A DNA stretch of 42,753 bases, from the NCBI GenBank assembly GCA_016710435.1, contig JADJVV010000006.1:1-42753 (forward strand), given 5' to 3'. Numbering within the stretch: the first letter of the stretch is position 1; the number at the start of each line of letters is the position of its first letter. The stretch comes from Hyphomicrobiales bacterium (GTDB lineage Bacteria; Pseudomonadota; Alphaproteobacteria; Rhizobiales; Aestuariivirgaceae). Below the pieces are notes generated by a model. The model searched no databases and had not been told where the DNA came from. It worked only from the letters and a program-made list of their open reading frames with translations. Positions 31,276 to 39,386 of this stretch are shown piece after piece. Position numbers and translations under genes: made by a program.

Positions 31276-32696
31276 ACGGGGCCCCCGTGCGCTGGCGCGG
31301 CCTGTAGGCGCAAACGCTCAGCGTCAGGATCGTCAATGCCAAACATGGTCAGCGCTGTCTCAAGGCTCAGATGCCCGGCATTGACAAGCTGGCTGATTGC
31401 CAACATATCAGTCGGAGCAAGCGGCCCCGCGCTCAGGCGGCACGCGGCCTCAGCGCGGACGACTGGGATTGGCATGCCCGCCAGGTCATGGCTCCACACA
31501 AAGACGGTCTCTAAAAGCCAGCGGATCGCCGCCTCAAGTGGGGTCGCCGTTGCGCGGAGACTGGTGATAAACTCGGCCCGCGCTTCCAGTCGTGACCGCC
31601 CACTGGCAGTAGCATCATCGCCCATAAGCACATGCAACTGATTCGTCTCCTCATGCAAGGCACGCTTCAGGGTCGCAATCGTGGCCTCAAACGTGGTCGT
31701 GGCAATCGGCTCCACAAAATTAATCGACGGGTTGGCATACCCCGTCAGGCGGTCGTCGGTATCGCGAACCTCCGCGCCTTGAAGATAGGTAACACCGCCG
31801 GGGCCAAGCGCGGCAGGCGTCACAACATAGCGTTGCCAGATGCCGGGGGACACCTGAATTGCGCCGCGCTCGTCTGGTTGCGCGGCCTGCCAGTAGCCGG
31901 GCGGCTGGGCATTGAGCGCCCAGCGCTCGCGGCTTCCCGCGAGATTGACATTGCGCACCATCTGCGTATACGCGAGGTTCAGCGCCTGCTGGAGCTGAAG
32001 GCAAGCGGGCGAGAAGAACGCCTCGCGGCGCAACTCATAGTGCAGTAGGCGGCCCCCAAGTTGGTAGCTCGCTTCGTCCACGACGGTGTCGCCGCGCAGC
32101 AGCCGCAGCACGGTCATCGTATCGCGCTGGGCCGTCAGCTCCAGCAGCGCATCGGTGCCATCATGAACGTGGGCAATGCCCACAGCGGGCTGTGACCAGG
32201 CGTCATCGATCACCGTTGCCTGACTCGCGGGCAACACCTGGATGGCGATAGCATGACACAGCGCATCCTGGGACGTGCCAGTGGGGAGATCGGGCAGCAT
32301 CAGACGCCACACACAGCGCGTATCACGCAGCAAGAGGTCGACCGTTGTCTGGAGGAGCAGCCCCATACGGCGCGCATCCCACCAGCTCGTTAGGGCCGCC
32401 CCGACCGGCGTGGTCGCCTGGAACAAATCCCAGCGCGGCTCACGCCCCACGACACCATCCCGATGGCGATCACGCGCACGCCCCAGCACATCTTGCCAGA
32501 TAAACGCCGCCGCAATGTCGCGGAGGGCCAGCGCTCGTGCAGCAGGATCATGGGGCAACGCGCCGATCCAGCCGCCGCCGCTATGCCAATGATCGCCTGC
32601 CAGGAACGGCGCAAGCCGCAGGGCAGTCTCAGACAGGGGCGGCAGACGATCCGCCAGCTGCGCGGCAGAGGCCGTGAATACCGTGTCAGTCACCAT
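31272..32696 (-). CDS. Portal protein
   Basis: 474 residues from ATG 32696 with AGGAGGG upstream. SPP1/HK97-like portal content: helical stem and wing segments (LQQALNLAYTQMVRNVNLAG), and LKRALHEETNQLHVLMGDDA near the clip/crown region. Directly follows the large terminase. It forms the dodecameric DNA gate at one capsid vertex. Confidence 0.8.
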   Translation of the reverse strand: MVTDTVFTASAAQLADRLPPLSETALRLAPFLAGDHWHSGGGWIGALPHDPAARALALRDIAAAFIWQDVLGRARDRHRDGVVGREPRWDLFQATTPVGAALTSWWDARRMGLLLQTTVDLLLRDTRCVWRLMLPDLPTGTSQDALCHAIAIQVLPASQATVIDDAWSQPAVGIAHVHDGTDALLELTAQRDTMTVLRLLRGDTVVDEASYQLGGRLLHYELRREAFFSPACLQLQQALNLAYTQMVRNVNLAGSRERWALNAQPPGYWQAAQPDERGAIQVSPGIWQRYVVTPAALGPGGVTYLQGAEVRDTDDRLTGYANPSINFVEPIATTTFEATIATLKRALHEETNQLHVLMGDDATASGRSRLEARAEFITSLRATATPLEAAIRWLLETVFVWSHDLAGMPIPVVRAEAACRLSAGPLAPTDMLAISQLVNAGHLSLETALTMFGIDDPDAERLRLQAAPAHGGPV

Positions 32697-32712
32697 GGAA
32701 AACCCTCCTTGA

Positions 32713-34149
32713 TTATCCGCCATAATAGCTATAGCTTGACGGCGCACGACGGACAGTGATTGGTCTCACCATCAGTCCATAGCGGGCCGCGTCATATGCA
32801 TCATCGCCACCCTCGCCATCGGCATCGGTATCGATTTTCAACACATCTTCTGGGCGCTTGGGATCAGACAGTAGAAGCGGCATGGTCGCAAGCAAGCGCG
32901 GACAGCGGGTTGTGATAGCAACGGTTGGTGTCTGATGGCGGTGTGGGTCGCCTAAGCGCCGAAGCCATTCAGCGGCACCCGCAATCCGATCATTCGTCGC
33001 CGCTGTCCACTGGTAGCCCGCATCGCGCCATGTGGTTGCAGGACTGTGCCCACTGCTCTCGGTACCAAACAGATCGCCACCAGCAACACATGCGCTCAGG
33101 CGCGATGGCGTGAGGCCGTAGTGGGCAAGCATCGCCGTGACCGCCTCGGCATGACGCGGTATCAGCCAACGACGGGCTGCATGCTCGTCAACAAAAATGA
33201 TCCGCCCATCACTTTCTTGTGCCACAAGATAGATCACCGTGTAATGTTGGAAGCCATAGTCCATGGCAAGCCACACACGCCAATGATCGGGGATCGTCGT
33301 AAGTGGTGGACACGCGATCCGATCATACTGCCAGTTTGTAAAAAACTGACCACCGGCGGCATCCCAATCCCCATCGCGCCACATTTTGCCAAGCACGCCA
33401 TCCAGCCCAGCAAGCCACGCCCGATAGCCCGTGTCCAGATAGCGATTTTGATCAGCGTGCGCCGGAAGAAAACGGGTTACCGTTTCCGTACCAAACCGCC
33501 AAGGCAGCACAAACGTCTCACGGAAATACGCATGACCAATGCCGCCCGGATTGGTCGTCAGGTAAAGGCGCGGTCGCCAATCAGGCATGGTGGAACGAAT
33601 CGATCCCCGTAACATCGTTAGCTTGGTTTTGCTGAGCTGTGTCACTTCTTCAATGGCGACGCCATCATACTCAATGCCTAAATATTGATCGATGTCGTCC
33701 TCATGGGCAAAGTGTCCTAGCACAATCCGGCTGCCGTTCGGAAAAACGACCACCCCGGCCTGAGCGCGATACTGATGTGGCGTCGCATACAGGATTTTGC
33801 GGCGAACATCCTCAAAGCTCTCCCGTGCAGCTTTCAGCACTTTCCGTAGAAACAACATTTTGAGACCCGGCATGCGCTGACAATCATCGAGTGCGATTTG
33901 CGCAAACACCGCATGCGTTTTCCCTGGCCCGCGTCGTCCACCGACAGCAATCTGCTCTGGGCCATCAGCCGCATCAGCGGCACGAAACGCCGCATGCCAC
34001 GCAAGCTGATGCGGCTGGGCAACGTACCCGCCGCGCACAAACAGCGCGAGCTGATCGGGCGCGACCCCAGCGCGGCGGGCAGCACGCGCATAGCGGTCTA
34101 TCGGACTGTCAGGATGCGGGTGTGGCATCATTGGTGTCAGGGTCGTCAT
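32713..34149 (-). CDS. Large terminase subunit
   Basis: 478 residues from ATG 34149. ATPase: Walker A VGGRRGPGKT (about 69-78), Walker B YDGVAIEEVTQL (161-172), coupling motif TTNPGG. Nuclease: MDYGF with Asp297, VAGGDLFG and GGDDAYDAARYGL, giving the acidic triad of the RNase H-like domain. Powers DNA packaging and cuts concatemers. Overlaps the small-terminase gene by 41 bases. An upstream in-frame ATG (34200) is possible but lacks a Shine-Dalgarno. Confidence 0.92.
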   Translation of the reverse strand: MTTLTPMMPHPHPDSPIDRYARAARRAGVAPDQLALFVRGGYVAQPHQLAWHAAFRAADAADGPEQIAVGGRRGPGKTHAVFAQIALDDCQRMPGLKMLFLRKVLKAARESFEDVRRKILYATPHQYRAQAGVVVFPNGSRIVLGHFAHEDDIDQYLGIEYDGVAIEEVTQLSKTKLTMLRGSIRSTMPDWRPRLYLTTNPGGIGHAYFRETFVLPWRFGTETVTRFLPAHADQNRYLDTGYRAWLAGLDGVLGKMWRDGDWDAAGGQFFTNWQYDRIACPPLTTIPDHWRVWLAMDYGFQHYTVIYLVAQESDGRIIFVDEHAARRWLIPRHAEAVTAMLAHYGLTPSRLSACVAGGDLFGTESSGHSPATTWRDAGYQWTAATNDRIAGAAEWLRRLGDPHRHQTPTVAITTRCPRLLATMPLLLSDPKRPEDVLKIDTDADGEGGDDAYDAARYGLMVRPITVRRAPSSYSYYGG

Positions 34150-34660
34150 ACGCACGTAGCAGGGCCTGCTGAAACAGATCAATCGGAATACGCCCCGCAT
34201 CAGGGCCGCTCAGCTCTTGTTTGGCTGGGGCATCTAAACCAAGAAGTTTTGATCGGCGCTCACTAGCGCGGATGAGATTGCCTAAATGCGTGGCTTCGCC
34301 GCTCGTTGTTTCTTTCCGAACACTCGCTTTAAGTGAGGCCCCGCCCTCTCCACTATCACGGCGCTCTGTAATGGTGGTTTCCTGCACACGTTTACTCGAC
34401 TCCCAGGCATCCATCGCTTCACTGATAGCCCAAGTGAGCAATCGTTCTTCATGTGCGATCTTGTCCTCTCGTGCCTGATGCGTAGCAGCGTTCATTTTAC
34501 GAATACGACTCCGTACTGCTTGGGGACTCATCGTAATACCATGGGTCTGCAATAATTGAGCGGCGATCTCTGTGCCGCTCAAGCCGCGCAAATCCATGGC
34601 ATTAATCAGGCGGTCAAAGGCCATGCTTTGACGGGGGGTTGTGGCACGAGGGGCAGCCAT
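34109..34660 (-). CDS. Small terminase subunit
   Basis: 183 residues from ATG 34660 (MAAPRATTPRQSMAFDR). N-terminal HTH (LSGTEIAAQLLQTHGITMSP, then QAVRSRIRKM) for recognising the packaging site, a long central helix for ring assembly, and a C-terminal tail that binds the large subunit. In-frame ATGs at 34672 and 34687 are alternatives; a 14-base tandem repeat (GTTTTCGTCTATGG) at the start duplicates the ATG. First gene of the leftward late operon. Confidence 0.78.
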   Translation of the reverse strand: MAAPRATTPRQSMAFDRLINAMDLRGLSGTEIAAQLLQTHGITMSPQAVRSRIRKMNAATHQAREDKIAHEERLLTWAISEAMDAWESSKRVQETTITERRDSGEGGASLKASVRKETTSGEATHLGNLIRASERRSKLLGLDAPAKQELSGPDAGRIPIDLFQQALLRAYDDPDTNDATPAS

Positions 34661-34710
34661 AGACGAAAACTCCATAGACGAAAACAACGGGACTTTTCAC
34701 TTTTTCATTA

Positions 34711-34746
34711 GTGTCATTATGACACAAGGCTCTAGTGTGCTATAAT
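34711..34746 (+). promoter_or_regulatory. Promoter with GTGTCAT-T-ATGACAC operator
   Basis: ATGACA (34719-34724), 16-base spacer ending TGC, TATAAT (34741-34746). The perfect 15-base palindrome (34711-34725) overlaps the -35. It lies in the divergent gap between the late operon and the small rightward gene, so the same operator may also control the leftward late promoter. Confidence 0.65.
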
Positions 34747-34778
34747 TATACTGTCAAACAAGAAAGGAAGGAAGAACG

Positions 34779-34865
34779 ATGGCTATCGAATCGAACGGAT
34801 GGAGCGTCAAAGGATGTTCCATCATTTATGCCCCACGAGGACAGGCCTTTGTCGTAAAGGGTTAA
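34779..34865 (+). CDS. 28-residue peptide
   Basis: Begins MAIESNGWSVKGCSIIYAP and ends in GQAFVVKG. AAGGAAGGAAG precedes ATG, and a full promoter with operator lies just upstream, so it is a real short transcript unit. The SIIYAPRGQA string is also seen at the N-terminus of some radical-SAM proteins of phages, so it may be a relic of such a gene or an independent small regulator. Confidence 0.5.
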   Translation: MAIESNGWSVKGCSIIYAPRGQAFVVKG

Positions 34866-34872
34866 CTGGGGC

Positions 34873-34992
34873 CTATCCCCCTCCACAGCTCTGACTCGTG
34901 ATGAGCCAGAGCCACGCGCAAAGTGCACTCACGAGCGCCCCGCTCAGTGCACTGAGGAGGAGCACCACCACCATGGCGCTCCGATCACTCAC
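34873..34992 (-). CDS. Short single-pass membrane protein
   Basis: 39 residues from GTG 34992, which overlaps the upstream stop (GTGA). One hydrophobic helix (MVVVLLLSALSGALVSALCA) and a WLWL end. Last gene of the lysis unit, so a holin- or spanin-like accessory is possible. It nearly touches the convergent 28-residue peptide gene. Confidence 0.5.
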   Translation of the reverse strand: MSDRSAMVVVLLLSALSGALVSALCAWLWLITSQSCGGG

Positions 34993-35399
34993 CACAGCCA
35001 CCCAAATCGCGCTGTCCACTGCACGATCCAGATCACCATGATCGTGACGAGAAGACTGACCACGACCGTCAGGCCGATCAGCCAGCGCGTCACACAGCGC
35101 TGGTAGCGCCGCAGCGTCTGCTCGCGCCGCCGCTCATCGGCCTCGCGCTGCTGGCGATACACATACTGATCGCGCTGATACGTGAGTTGGTTTTTCCACA
35201 AACTCTTCAAGTACTCGCGCATGGTGTCCGGCGGATTATCAAGCTGCTGGGCGATATTGACCACCACATGATGTTCGCCGCCGTGCCCGCCCTGAATAGT
35301 TCCAACCGTCGCGCCGACCACAGAGCCTGCATTGCGATCAACGTCCACCTCAACACCGAGGGGCGTTGTCGAAAAGTGCCAGGGCCATGTGCTTTTCAT
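34989..35399 (-). CDS. C-tail-anchored membrane protein
   Basis: 136 residues: strand-rich N-terminus, charged helix (YVYRQQREADERRREQTLRR), then one strong membrane segment (LIGLTVVVSLLVTIMVIWIV) at the end. Overlaps its neighbours by ATGA and GTGA. Located in the endolysin operon; a lysis role (holin, spanin or regulator) is inferred. Confidence 0.65.
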   Translation of the reverse strand: MKSTWPWHFSTTPLGVEVDVDRNAGSVVGATVGTIQGGHGGEHHVVVNIAQQLDNPPDTMREYLKSLWKNQLTYQRDQYVYRQQREADERRREQTLRRYQRCVTRWLIGLTVVVSLLVTIMVIWIVQWTARFGWLW

Positions 35400-35701
35400 T
35401 CTCGACCTCCCATAGGACGCTGGCGATCCGGCGCACGGCGCTCCAAGGCATTGACACGCTGCTCCAGGTCATTGACGCGTGCCGCCAGTGTCTCGATCCG
35501 CTGATGCGCCAGCACACTCATACGGCTACTCGTGGCCGCCACTTGCTCAAAGACTCGCACGAGCAGCTCATTGAGCGCATGCCGGAGCATGTCCGCCTGG
35601 CGACTATGCAGCACATGCTCAACTCCAGTGATGACCGCGTCTACGGCGCGGGTCAGCGGGTGCTGAAGCGGGTGATCAGGATGATGAGGATCATGCGCCA
35701 T
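35396..35701 (-). CDS. Small coiled-coil protein
   Basis: 101 residues: His/Pro-rich start, then two helices, the second a heptad coil (IETLAARVNDLEQRVNALER). Overlaps the next gene by ATGA. Could be a lysis regulator; unknown. Confidence 0.65.
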   Translation of the reverse strand: MAHDPHHPDHPLQHPLTRAVDAVITGVEHVLHSRQADMLRHALNELLVRVFEQVAATSSRMSVLAHQRIETLAARVNDLEQRVNALERRAPDRQRPMGGRE

Positions 35702-35704
35702 TGC

Positions 35705-36409
35705 TTACCACTCCAATGCCTGAACCGTATTGGCTAAGATGGTCGCGAGTTGATCGTCAATGCCAAACCGCTGCTGATTATGCGTCAGGCTTTTGGCGAT
35801 ACTGTCCTGCTGCGTACGCTCGCTCGCGGCTTTCCAATCGCAGAGCATTTCGATGAGGTCGATCAGGGTCATATTAGTAATACCATCGGGAAAATGCTCA
35901 GGATGATGGCGATTGACCTGATAGTGATGCGCAATGGCCGACTGCGCCTCGGCAAGCGCCGCACGGTACGCCTCGGTGTCATAGGCCACATCCGTGAGCG
36001 CCAGCGTCAGCCGATCATAGCCGCTTTTTTCTGGTTCCCACAGTTTGCTTTCATCGTGATGCGCCGCCCGGATGTTCAGCTCGTGAATGATGGTCTGAAG
36101 CCGAGCCTGCACCGTGGCAATATGGGCCTGTGTATCGGCAGTTGAGTCATCGGTCATAATAATCCTATCCTGCTCAATCCAGTAATGGGTTCCACAGGGA
36201 TTTCGAATTGATGGGCTTAGGCTCACCGAGCCGTCTGTGTGGGTGCCGAGTGTCCAGCCATCCCCACTCAGCGGCGTCACCGTGTGCATGCCACAGCCAC
36301 AAACGCAGAGGTGGATCGCAGTATCGAAAAAGCGCGAGATATAAAGCTTTCCCGCTTCAAACGTTGTTGGCATGGTCTCGACCCAGATTGGCTCAAGCTC
36401 CGTAATCAT
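35705..36409 (-). CDS. DUF6527-DUF5662 fusion protein
   Basis: 234 residues. The N-terminal half has LCVCGCGMHTVTPLSGDGW and VSLSPSIRNPCGTHYWIEQD, as in DUF6527 zinc-binding proteins. The C-terminal half has HHDESKLWEPEKSGYDRL and NRHHPEHFPDGITNMTLIDL, as in DUF5662. Both occur in phages; function unknown. The ATGA overlap links it to the endolysin gene. Confidence 0.7.
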   Translation of the reverse strand: MITELEPIWVETMPTTFEAGKLYISRFFDTAIHLCVCGCGMHTVTPLSGDGWTLGTHTDGSVSLSPSIRNPCGTHYWIEQDRIIMTDDSTADTQAHIATVQARLQTIIHELNIRAAHHDESKLWEPEKSGYDRLTLALTDVAYDTEAYRAALAEAQSAIAHHYQVNRHHPEHFPDGITNMTLIDLIEMLCDWKAASERTQQDSIAKSLTHNQQRFGIDDQLATILANTVQALEW

Positions 36410-37599
36410 GAGGCTCCTCGTAGCTGATTTGCAATGACTGCCAAACGTGCCCCGTAGTCCGCGCCGGGATCGGCCCAGCCCTGCCCGGTCGGGTTGTGGG
36501 CTGCACCGAGTTGTTTCAATGTCGGCGCGGAACCGCGCACATGATCGGGGAGTGGACGATATTGAAGCGCTGTGGCAATGGCCCGTCGCTGGTCGTGATA
36601 AAGGGTGGGCTCATGTCCATGCGGAAATGGCGCGATGGCCCGATCATCCAACGCATAGGCCAGCAGCCGTCCGATATGCGCGGGGATGCTGTGCGTGACC
36701 CAGGCGGAAAAGCTGAGGCCGTGCCGCCAGAGCCGCTCGGCCTCATCGTAGGCCCAGGTGGGCGGCATAGAATCGCGGGCGGTACCAATCCGCGTCTGCC
36801 CCGTTACGCCGATCCCGGCCGGGTTGCGACGCGGCCGGGCACACCACCAGCTTGTGAGATTCGCCGTCTCGTGCAGGCACTGTGCCGCCGCCAGCCAGGG
36901 ATCGAGGCCCAGCGCCGTGCTCTGAAACCAGTACTGACTAGCAATGAGATGCACGTCCGTCAGCGCATACTGGCGCGTGCCCGCGCAACGGCGCTGCCAG
37001 GCCGCGACAAACGCATCATGCGCGTCGGGAACGACAGCACACAACGGGCTCGCCGCTGTGTAGGGGGGCGCAGCAAGCGCTGCTGTGAGCAGCGCGATCA
37101 GCGTGTCCTTGAGCGCATAGCCGTAGCGCCCAGGGCAGGTACGCCCTGGCATGCAATCGCGATGCGCCACCACATCAGGCCCAAGACCGGCCCAGCGATG
37201 CAGCACTGTGAGGGTGTCCACCAGGAGCGTGATCTGCGCCGGAGTGGGGAGCGTTGCGTCCCAATCGGCGACGACTTCGACGCCGAAGCGCCGGGCATTA
37301 CATGGTCCAGCGTGGATGCCCGGCACGTGCAGCGGTGTCATAAGGAAGATGCCGTCGTGCGCGGTGCCTGCGGCAAGAAACAGATGGGGGCCGCGATCCC
37401 ACGGCGGCTGATAGGTCATATAGTGCGCCTGCATGCTGCGAAGGCTTGCCGCGCCGCGCCAGAGGGGTTCATGGGGACGATAGGTGTTGTGATAAGTGGA
37501 ACCAATGGGGGCAAACGAAGGGCGTGGCGCAGTTTGCAGCCACGCAGCAAACGCGGCGGGTGTCGCGAAGGAACGATTGAGATTGAGAAAGGATGCCAT
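36406..37599 (-). CDS. Bifunctional endolysin: amidase plus glucosaminidase-like domain
   Basis: 397 residues from ATG 37599 with GGAGG eight bases upstream. The N-terminal amidase_2 domain has STYHNTYRP, RFGVEVVADW and VVAHRDCMPGRTCPG, the zinc and catalytic positions of N-acetylmuramoyl-L-alanine amidases. The C-terminal part (AAAQCLHETANLTSWW, NPAGIGVTG) resembles glucosaminidase/lysozyme-like folds with a catalytic Glu. It cuts both peptide and glycan bonds of the cell wall. No signal peptide, so a holin is expected. Confidence 0.85.
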   Translation of the reverse strand: MASFLNLNRSFATPAAFAAWLQTAPRPSFAPIGSTYHNTYRPHEPLWRGAASLRSMQAHYMTYQPPWDRGPHLFLAAGTAHDGIFLMTPLHVPGIHAGPCNARRFGVEVVADWDATLPTPAQITLLVDTLTVLHRWAGLGPDVVAHRDCMPGRTCPGRYGYALKDTLIALLTAALAAPPYTAASPLCAVVPDAHDAFVAAWQRRCAGTRQYALTDVHLIASQYWFQSTALGLDPWLAAAQCLHETANLTSWWCARPRRNPAGIGVTGQTRIGTARDSMPPTWAYDEAERLWRHGLSFSAWVTHSIPAHIGRLLAYALDDRAIAPFPHGHEPTLYHDQRRAIATALQYRPLPDHVRGSAPTLKQLGAAHNPTGQGWADPGADYGARLAVIANQLRGAS

Positions 37600-37630
37600 G
37601 ACAGAAACCTCCAACCCAGCGCCTCAGCGC

Positions 37631-37811
37631 ACACGGTCGAAGGTTTTTTGTATGTAGGCTAGTGTACCCGATCTTCCAGGCGATTGCAAGGGGTTATACG
37701 AGCAACCCAAAAAGACCCGCTATTTCGTGGTATCTCGCAGCGTGGTATACTAAATAGCGGATCGCCGCCGAACTCCAACACGGTCGAAGGTTGCGGAGAG
37801 CAGCGGCGATC
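37631..37811. repeat. Cluster of direct and inverted repeats in the control region
   Basis: ACACGGTCGAAGGTT occurs at 37631-37645 and 37778-37792. CCGCTATTT/AAATAGCGG (37717-37725, 37752-37760) and GATCGCCG/CGGCGATC (37760-37767, 37804-37811) are exact inverted pairs; CGTGGTAT is repeated between them. A TATACT with extended TGG at 37743-37751 lies inside, possibly another rightward promoter. It probably holds regulator sites for the divergent lysis and early transcripts; no gene is seen from 37600 to 37850. Confidence 0.6.
37661..37689 (-). promoter_or_regulatory. Leftward promoter of the lysis unit
   Basis: On the leftward strand TTGCAA (37684-37689), 17-base spacer, TACACT (37661-37666). 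It lies about 60 bases upstream of the endolysin start and would transcribe 37599 to 34873. Confidence 0.55.
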
Positions 37812-37850
37812 TACCAAGGCAACCCCATACCGCGCTCCCAATCTTTTCGC

Positions 37851-37879
37851 TTGACGTGTACGGTTTTTCATACTATTAT
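37851..37879 (+). promoter_or_regulatory. Promoter with GTACGGTTTTTCATAC operator
   Basis: TTGACG (37851-37856), 17-base spacer, TATTAT (37874-37879). The spacer contains the near-palindrome GTACGGTTTTTCATAC (37858-37873), repeated in the promoter at 38221. Confidence 0.65.
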
Positions 37880-37913
37880 ATGGGGGAAAATCCGTTTAAC
37901 ACTGCGAGACGAA

Positions 37914-38144
37914 ATGAATGTGTTTCCCCTGTTTCCCCTGTTCGCCCAGGCGATCAAGCGCTACCCCGTGAGCGTGGCGCATCAGATGTTAGGGATTAAG
38001 AGCCGATCGCAGGTTTGTGCTTATCGCGCTGGGCGTAAGCTCCCGAAAGCAGAGCGCCTGCTGCTCTATCCCGATCTGACGGAGGCAGCGCGGCAAGACG
38101 TACAAGCGCTCCTCCAGACAAACGAAGAAGGCGTTTTCGCATAA
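37914..38144 (+). CDS. Small HTH-like protein
   Basis: 76 residues from ATG 37914, just downstream of the promoter (longer frames start inside the control region). Centre VSVAHQMLGIKSRSQVCAYR reads as an HTH, followed by AGRKLPKAERLLLYPDL. Likely a regulator, and the best candidate for the protein that binds the GTACGGTTTTTCRTAC sites at its own and the next promoter (inference). No strong Shine-Dalgarno. Confidence 0.6.
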   Translation: MNVFPLFPLFAQAIKRYPVSVAHQMLGIKSRSQVCAYRAGRKLPKAERLLLYPDLTEAARQDVQALLQTNEEGVFA

Positions 38145-38162
38145 GTGTTTGCATAAGTGTTT
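38139..38162. repeat. Tandem 12-base repeat
   Basis: GCATAAGTGTTT occurs twice in a row across the stop of the HTH-like gene, followed by GCGAAGGCGCTTTTTT, which could form a weak terminator with the GCGTTTTCGC upstream. Confidence 0.5.
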
Positions 38163-38220
38163 GCACGAGCGAAGGCGCTTTTTTGGTCTGCAAAAAGAAC
38201 GAAAAACCGCCATTTTCCAC

Positions 38221-38273
38221 TTGACATGTACGGTTTTTCGTACTATACTGACGATAGGTACGAAAAATCATAC
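38221..38273 (+). promoter_or_regulatory. Early promoter with two GTACGRTTTTTCRTAC-type operators
   Basis: TTGACA (38221-38226), 17-base spacer, TATACT (38244-38249). Site one (38228-38243, GTACGGTTTTTCGTAC) fills the spacer and site two (38258-38273, inverted orientation) covers the transcript start. It drives the long early/replication operon through the primase-helicase. Confidence 0.75.
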
Positions 38274-38291
38274 ATGAAGGAATGCAAAAAG

Positions 38292-38483
38292 ATGGAAATC
38301 GTTTATGATCGAGAAACCCACGACTATGCCATGTATCTCGATGGCGAACTGGTCGGCTTCGCTCGCACCTATCACGATGCTGAGGTCACGCTTGACCAGC
38401 TGCGCCTCGAACAGGCGCAGCACGCCGCGCCCCTGTCCGACCCCGCACTAGAGCCTCTCCCCGCCTCGGAAGCCGAGCTATGA
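38292..38483 (+). CDS. Small hypothetical protein, duplicated module
   Basis: 63 residues from ATG 38292 (AAGGAATGC upstream). VYDRETHDYAMYLDGELVGF and FARTYHDAEVTLDQLRLEQA are almost identical to the start of the protein at 38745. The module looks like a short beta-beta-alpha unit; no known name. Its stop overlaps the next ATG. Confidence 0.65.
   Translation: MEIVYDRETHDYAMYLDGELVGFARTYHDAEVTLDQLRLEQAQHAAPLSDPALEPLPASEAEL
38301..38463. repeat. About 160-base direct repeat, copy 1
   Basis: Nearly identical to 38757-38919 (offset 456 bases), with only a few changes near the ends. It encodes the duplicated module. Confidence 0.85.
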
Positions 38484-38752
38484 ATCCCACCCGTACCTGT
38501 CGGCGCTGCCTGAATGCGCAGGCCCTGGAAGCCTTTCCGGTGCTGCCCTCTGGCCATTTCAGTACGGTCTGTACTGGATGTCAGGGCACGCCACGGCAGT
38601 CACACGTCCTCTGCCCGATCTGCGGTATCCCCGCGCCGCAGCACTGGACGTGTGCCAAATGCGGCTGTCGGGGGCATCTCATCCCGCATACACAGGCAAC
38701 CGAGCTGTGCGATTGGTGCCTGAAAGAAGAGAGGAACCACCCTCATGATTAA
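38480..38752 (+). CDS. Multi-zinc-finger protein
   Basis: 90 residues with CRRC and CTGC (first zinc site) and CPIC, CAKC and CDWC (second, with extra Cys). Overlaps the previous gene by ATGA and the next by eight bases. It lies between the two copies of the duplicated module, so the duplication encloses it. Likely nucleic-acid or protein binding. Confidence 0.65.
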   Translation: MNPTRTCRRCLNAQALEAFPVLPSGHFSTVCTGCQGTPRQSHVLCPICGIPAPQHWTCAKCGCRGHLIPHTQATELCDWCLKEERNHPHD

Positions 38753-39386
38753 CGTCGTTTATGATCAAGAAACCCACGACTATGCCATGTATCTCGATGG
38801 CGAACTGGTCGGCTTCGCTCGCACCTATCACGATGCTGAGGTCACGCTTGACCAGCTGCGCCTCGAACAGGCGCAGCACGCCGCGCCCCTGCTCGACCCC
38901 GCACTAGAGCCCATCCCCGCGCCCGGTAAACAGCTCGCGTTCTACAGCGAGCGCTATAAGACGGCGAAGCAGGCTGGCGACAACCAGACTGCTATCTATA
39001 GTCCCGTGCTACCAGACCTGTCTGATGCGCGACGGTGGCAGCGTTTCGCCGAGAGCACAGCCTATCGGCGCATCCTGCGCGAGGGCGACGCGCTTGATCA
39101 GGCGACAAGCAAAGAGCCGCCACCTATCGGGACAATTCCCGATGCCGTCTTGCAGGCTATCCAGCTCGCCCTTGATGGCGTTGTCGTGCCGGGCTGGATG
39201 GGCCCTCACGACGATATTGGGCGCGCCCGGCACGCCCTGAACACCGTGTATGCTGGGCGCGCTTGTCAGCTCGCTCGGCAGGGCATTGCGATTGAGCGTG
39301 CCTGTCAGCTCGCATGGAACGAGCTGTGGCACGCCCCGAACATGCCGGAGATTATCCGGCACACCCTCCAAGGAGGAACATCATGA
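38745..39386 (+). CDS. Hypothetical protein carrying the duplicated module
   Basis: 213 residues. The first 50 repeat the 38292 protein; the remainder (LPDLSDARRWQRFAESTAYR, then helices with GRACQLARQGIAIERACQLA) is unique. Family unknown. Its stop overlaps the next ATG (ATGA at 39383). Confidence 0.65.
   Translation: MINVVYDQETHDYAMYLDGELVGFARTYHDAEVTLDQLRLEQAQHAAPLLDPALEPIPAPGKQLAFYSERYKTAKQAGDNQTAIYSPVLPDLSDARRWQRFAESTAYRRILREGDALDQATSKEPPPIGTIPDAVLQAIQLALDGVVVPGWMGPHDDIGRARHALNTVYAGRACQLARQGIAIERACQLAWNELWHAPNMPEIIRHTLQGGTS
38757..38919. repeat. About 160-base direct repeat, copy 2
   Basis: Copy of 38301-38463; close identity including silent positions indicates a recent duplication or ongoing gene conversion. 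Confidence 0.85.

Noticed and set aside
36496..37662. 388-codon rightward frame opposite the endolysin
   Set aside because: The opposite strand encodes an endolysin with clear motifs; this frame is an Arg-rich shadow.
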